From Bacteroidota bacterium (GTDB lineage: Bacteria > Bacteroidota > Bacteroidia > Flavobacteriales > Flavobacteriaceae): 8,866 bases of DNA. The stretch lies in assembly GCA_023387965.1 (NCBI GenBank), contig JAEWHE010000031.1, positions 1-8,866 on the forward strand, given 5' to 3'. Of the stretch, positions 7,155 to 8,866 are shown piece by piece. A model generated the notes under the pieces. It made no database searches, was not told the origin of the DNA, and saw only the letters and a list, made by a program, of their open reading frames with translations. The translations under genes and the position numbers were made by a program. Within the stretch, counting starts at the first letter, position 1. Every line of letters begins with the position of its first letter.

Positions 7155-7918
7155 TACTGATTGAATTTTAAATCGTTAATTTCAGTTCGAATTCCTTGTA
7201 AGATTTCTCTCAAATTTTCCGGCGGAAGTTCCGTAGCGTCAAACTCCGAAGTAGCAATACTGCATGCAAATTCCCAAATCTCCAAAATGTCCGAAGCCTT
7301 GATTTGATAGGGCTTATAGAAACTATTGTCTGATTGTAAGACCAGATTATTTTTGCCGTTTTTATTCAATCGTTTGTAAACAATTCCATCATTTTTAGTC
7401 AGCAAAATATAGGTTTTTCCGTCTCTAACATCGCCTAAATTTTCAACATATTTTCCCACTATAAACGAACCGTCCTTGTGTGGCGGCATCGAATCTCCCG
7501 AAACTGGAAACGCCCTAAATTTCCCATTTTTTAAAAACGGCAAAGAAATATTTTGCAAATTTTCGATAAATTCAGGATCGCTGTACCCATGTAAGTAGCC
7601 GGCTCTTGCCTTGTGCGGAATAATTTCAATCATATTTTCGCCAAAGCTATCCACGGTAATGGGTAACAAAATTCGGTTATCATCAAGCTTGAGCAATTTT
7701 TCAAAATCAATTTTCCGAATATCTGTAGTCAACAAAATATCGATACTCACATGATAAAATCGAGATATTTTTACCAAAATTTCAAACGGAGGTTGTGATT
7801 TTCCCTCCTCGTATTTTGCAAAACGATCTCGCGTGATGGTTAATTTTTCGGCAACAAAAGTTTGAGAAACTTCAATTTTAGACCGAAGATGACGAATATT
7901 GTCAGAAAAAAGCGACAT
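7154..7918 (-). CDS. XRE-family repressor with S24 (LexA/CI-like) autopeptidase domain
   Basis: The protein has 254 residues. Residues about 5-63 form a helix-turn-helix of the Cro/CI type (IRHLRSKIEVSQTFVAEKL...RDRFAKYEEGKSQPPFEILVKISRFYHVSIDILL). The C-terminal half is an S24 peptidase domain: a likely Ala-Gly cleavage site at A106-G107 (ARAG), the nucleophile serine S143 in SGDSM, and the general-base lysine K182 in VYKRL. All three parts needed for LexA/CI-type self-cleavage are therefore present. It is expected to act as a dimeric repressor that inactivates itself when stimulated by RecA filaments on damaged DNA. A palindrome at 7924-7942 lies between its promoter and start codon, suggesting autorepression. 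The gene is divergent from an AlkB-like repair gene and heads a unit with a 49-residue protein and a YchJ-type protein. It is not classical LexA, whose DNA-binding domain is a winged helix. Confidence 0.93.
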   Translation of the reverse strand: MSLFSDNIRHLRSKIEVSQTFVAEKLTITRDRFAKYEEGKSQPPFEILVKISRFYHVSIDILLTTDIRKIDFEKLLKLDDNRILLPITVDSFGENMIEIIPHKARAGYLHGYSDPEFIENLQNISLPFLKNGKFRAFPVSGDSMPPHKDGSFIVGKYVENLGDVRDGKTYILLTKNDGIVYKRLNKNGKNNLVLQSDNSFYKPYQIKASDILEIWEFACSIATSEFDATELPPENLREILQGIRTEINDLKFNQ

Positions 7919-7923
7919 ATTAT

Positions 7924-7942
7924 TTGGGATTATTTATCCCAA
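7924..7942. promoter_or_regulatory. Putative operator 1 (perfect palindrome TTGGGAT-N5-ATCCCAA)
   Basis: TTGGGAT (7924-7930) and ATCCCAA (7936-7942) form a perfect 7-bp inverted repeat around 5 bp. The site lies directly downstream of the predicted -7 box of the regulator gene (7943-7950) and ends 5 bp before its start codon, so bound repressor would cover the transcription start. It has the size and symmetry expected for a CI-like dimer. Confidence 0.7.
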
Positions 7943-7950
7943 CAAAGATA
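7943..7950 (-). promoter_or_regulatory. -7 element of the regulator promoter
   Basis: On the minus strand TATCTTTG is an exact TAnnTTTG match. It abuts operator 1 and gives a leader of about 20 nt. A clear TTTG at the -33 position is missing, which may indicate a weak promoter. Confidence 0.55.
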
Positions 7951-7957
7951 AATACAA

Positions 7958-7976
7958 TTGAGATAATAAATCCTAA
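7958..7976. promoter_or_regulatory. Putative operator 2 (degenerate copy, TTGAGAT-N5-ATCCTAA)
   Basis: TTGAGAT (7958-7964) and ATCCTAA (7970-7976) repeat operator 1 with one change in each half and the same 5-bp spacer. The centre is 34 bp from that of operator 1, a little over three helical turns. It overlaps the -7 box proposed for the dioxygenase gene and lies between the -7 and -33 zones of the regulator promoter. Confidence 0.55.
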
Positions 7977-7981
7977 ATTTG
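7974..7981 (+). promoter_or_regulatory. -7 element of the AlkB-like gene promoter
   Basis: TAAATTTG is an exact TAnnTTTG match on the plus strand and would give a leader of about 22 nt to the ATG at 8009. No TTTG is found at the usual -33 distance. Its first three bases are inside operator 2. Confidence 0.5.
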
Positions 7982-8008
7982 TAAAGATTAACAATTATAA
8001 TTTTCCCC

Positions 8009-8607
8009 ATGTTACAGTTTAGCGACACCGAATTATTTACCACTGGAAAAAAAGGGTTGCATACTTTTGATTATCCCGATTTGAACTTGTTTCAGCAGGA
8101 CGGATTTGTATCAAAAAGCATGGCAGATTATTATTACAATCATTTTCTTTGCAAAAAACGCCTTGGCAAGAACATCAGATGGAAATGTATGAGAAAACTG
8201 TGACCGTTCCTCGTAAAATTGCCTGGTATGACGACGAAAATGGACATCATTTCACTCCAGAATTGCTCACTTTGAAACATCAAGTGGAAGAAAAAACAGG
8301 TTTTGAATACAATGCTGTTTTGCTAAACCTTTACCGTGACGGCAGCGATGGCGTTTCTTGGCATTCGGATAAGGAAATTAGAAGCGGCGAAAAACCTGCA
8401 ATAGCATCGGTAACTTTCGGGCAAACACGTCTTTTTCGTATGCGTCACAAGACTCGGAAAGACATTCCACAACTCGAAATCCCCTTGCACCACGGCACGT
8501 TACTACTTATGCACGGTTCCACAAACGAAAATTGGCAACACGAGGTTCCAAAATCAAAAAAGCCAATGTTGCCAAGAATAAATCTTACGTTTAGACAAAT
8601 AAAATAA
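8009..8607 (+). pseudogene. alkB: AlkB-like 2-oxoglutarate/Fe(II) dioxygenase, frameshifted as sequenced
   Basis: AlkB-type enzymes oxidatively remove alkyl groups from damaged bases, using Fe(II) and 2-oxoglutarate. The N-terminal part (MLQFSDTELFTTGKKG...ADYYYNHFL) is in one frame from 8009 and stops at 8203. The catalytic part continues in another frame from about 8150 to 8607 (QKTPWQEHQMEMYEKTVTVPRKIAWY onward). It holds all metal and co-substrate residues: H and D of WHSDKE, the distal H of WQHEVPK, and the two arginines of PRINLTFR. Re-reading or adding one base near TTTTCTTTGC-A6 (8143-8158) joins them into about 199 residues, the length I expect for short bacterial AlkB proteins. The 152-residue frame alone would need a TTG start and would lack the N-terminal region. 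Sequencing error, a real mutation or frameshifting are all possible. Otherwise nothing looks decayed. Confidence 0.85.
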
Positions 8608-8610
8608 TTT

Positions 8611-8755
8611 TTTTGGGCGTGCCCCGCCGCGGCGGGTCGTCCCGAAGCTTCGGGATCGTTTCAAGTCCTCGCTCGTCGTGCCTCCTCGCTGTGGGCTTTC
8701 TACTATAATCCCTCACGCAAGCAAGTGCTTGCCGGCTAAACTTTCTACATATTTC
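8611..8755. repeat. GC-rich palindromic intergenic element
   Basis: Immediately after the dioxygenase gene the composition switches from AT-rich to GC-rich. It contains GGGC-GT-GCCC (8615-8624), the 14-bp palindrome CCCGCCGCGGCGGG (8623-8636), the 16-bp palindrome TCCCGAAGCTTCGGGA (8640-8655), a run with CCTCGCTCGTCGTGCCTCCTCGCTG (8667-8691; only partly self-complementary), and the inverted repeat GCAAGCA-AG-TGCTTGC (8717-8732). No reading frame looks like a protein. From memory, closely similar stretches recur between genes in many flavobacterial genomes, so I call it a dispersed repeat; copy number cannot be checked here. It lacks a T-tract that would make it a standard terminator. Confidence 0.65.
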
Positions 8756-8804
8756 TGTGAGCTTTACAGTTACGCTTCGCAGGAATTTTTATTCTTTTAA
8801 TTAA

Positions 8805-8833
8805 ACGTCATTCATTGTTGGGCAAAATGACGT
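8805..8833. repeat. 8-bp inverted repeat near the right edge
   Basis: ACGTCATT (8805-8812) and AATGACGT (8826-8833) are perfectly complementary around a 13-bp spacer. There is no T-tract and no flanking gene in view. It may be part of the same repeat-rich intergenic region. Confidence 0.4.
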
Positions 8834-8866
8834 CGCGAGCATTGCGAAAAACCTTGCGTTCTTTGC
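8834..8866. repeat. CGCAAAG-like degenerate short repeats at the window edge
   Basis: The end of the window carries GCATTGCGAAAAACC followed by TTGCGTTCTTTGC, i.e. spaced copies of a (C)TTTGCG-like unit. A related GCAAAGTTCGC patch lies at 1612-1622. I remember such tandem CGCAAAG-type strings between flavobacterial genes. The array may continue beyond the edge; its function is unknown. Confidence 0.4.

Noticed and set aside
8149..8607. The catalytic half of the AlkB-like gene as a separate, complete gene starting at TTG
   Set aside because: The upstream frame matches the N-terminal region expected for the same family and joins it with a one-base correction, so one broken gene explains the data better.
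8615..8655. The GC palindromes as an intrinsic terminator for the dioxygenase gene
   Set aside because: The T-run lies before, not after, the hairpins on the plus strand, and there is no T-tract for the minus strand either.
1..8866. CRISPR array, tRNA or rRNA gene, insertion sequence
   Set aside because: I saw no regularly spaced direct repeats, no tRNA cloverleaf-like sequence, no rRNA motif and no transposase-like frame.

Overview
The window looks like a chromosomal segment of a member of the Bacteroidota, most likely Flavobacteriaceae (Flavobacterium-like). The DNA is AT-rich. Several genes are preceded by matches to the Bacteroidota sigma factor -7 element TAnnTTTG, about 20 nt upstream of the inferred leader. 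Shine-Dalgarno sequences are weak. The encoded proteins resemble flavobacterial families: an acetyl-CoA synthetase starting MSYYQ..NLEEYFKHY, a secreted protein with an EYFWDADPGEG-type N-terminus, and a short AlkB-like dioxygenase. The genus is inferred from memory of family features, not from a search.

Layout. Everything from 1 to 7918 is on the minus strand, so read right to left. At the left edge is a secreted pair: a signal-peptide beta-helix-like protein (135-1325), followed 18 nt downstream by the start of another exported protein cut off by the window edge (1-116). After a 373-bp intergenic stretch with a strong terminator comes a DUF808/YedI-type membrane protein (1699-2577). Next is acs, acetyl-CoA synthetase (2679-4586), with its own terminator. 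A CLC-family anion transporter (5288-6562) and an HPP-family membrane protein (4705-5298) overlap by 11 nt and form an anion-transport unit with its own promoter.

From 7918 leftwards runs a tightly overlapped three-gene unit: an XRE helix-turn-helix/S24-peptidase regulator, a 49-residue very basic protein joined to it by a TAATG stop/start overlap, and a YchJ-type SEC-C zinc-motif protein. Divergent from it on the plus strand is an AlkB-like 2-oxoglutarate/Fe(II) dioxygenase (8009-8607). As sequenced, this gene is split by a single-base frame error at an A6 run.

The most interesting biology is in the 90-bp divergent region (7919-8008). Two copies of a 7-5-7 palindrome (TTGGGAT-N5-ATCCCAA and a degenerate copy) lie 34 bp apart. 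One sits over the predicted transcription start of the regulator. The other overlaps the predicted -7 box of the dioxygenase gene. The simplest reading is a self-cleavable, LexA-like repressor controlling itself and a DNA/RNA alkylation-repair enzyme, a small SOS-like switch separate from classical LexA.

The right end (8608-8866) has no gene. It holds a GC-rich, palindrome-packed intergenic element and CGCAAAG-like motifs that look like dispersed repeats.
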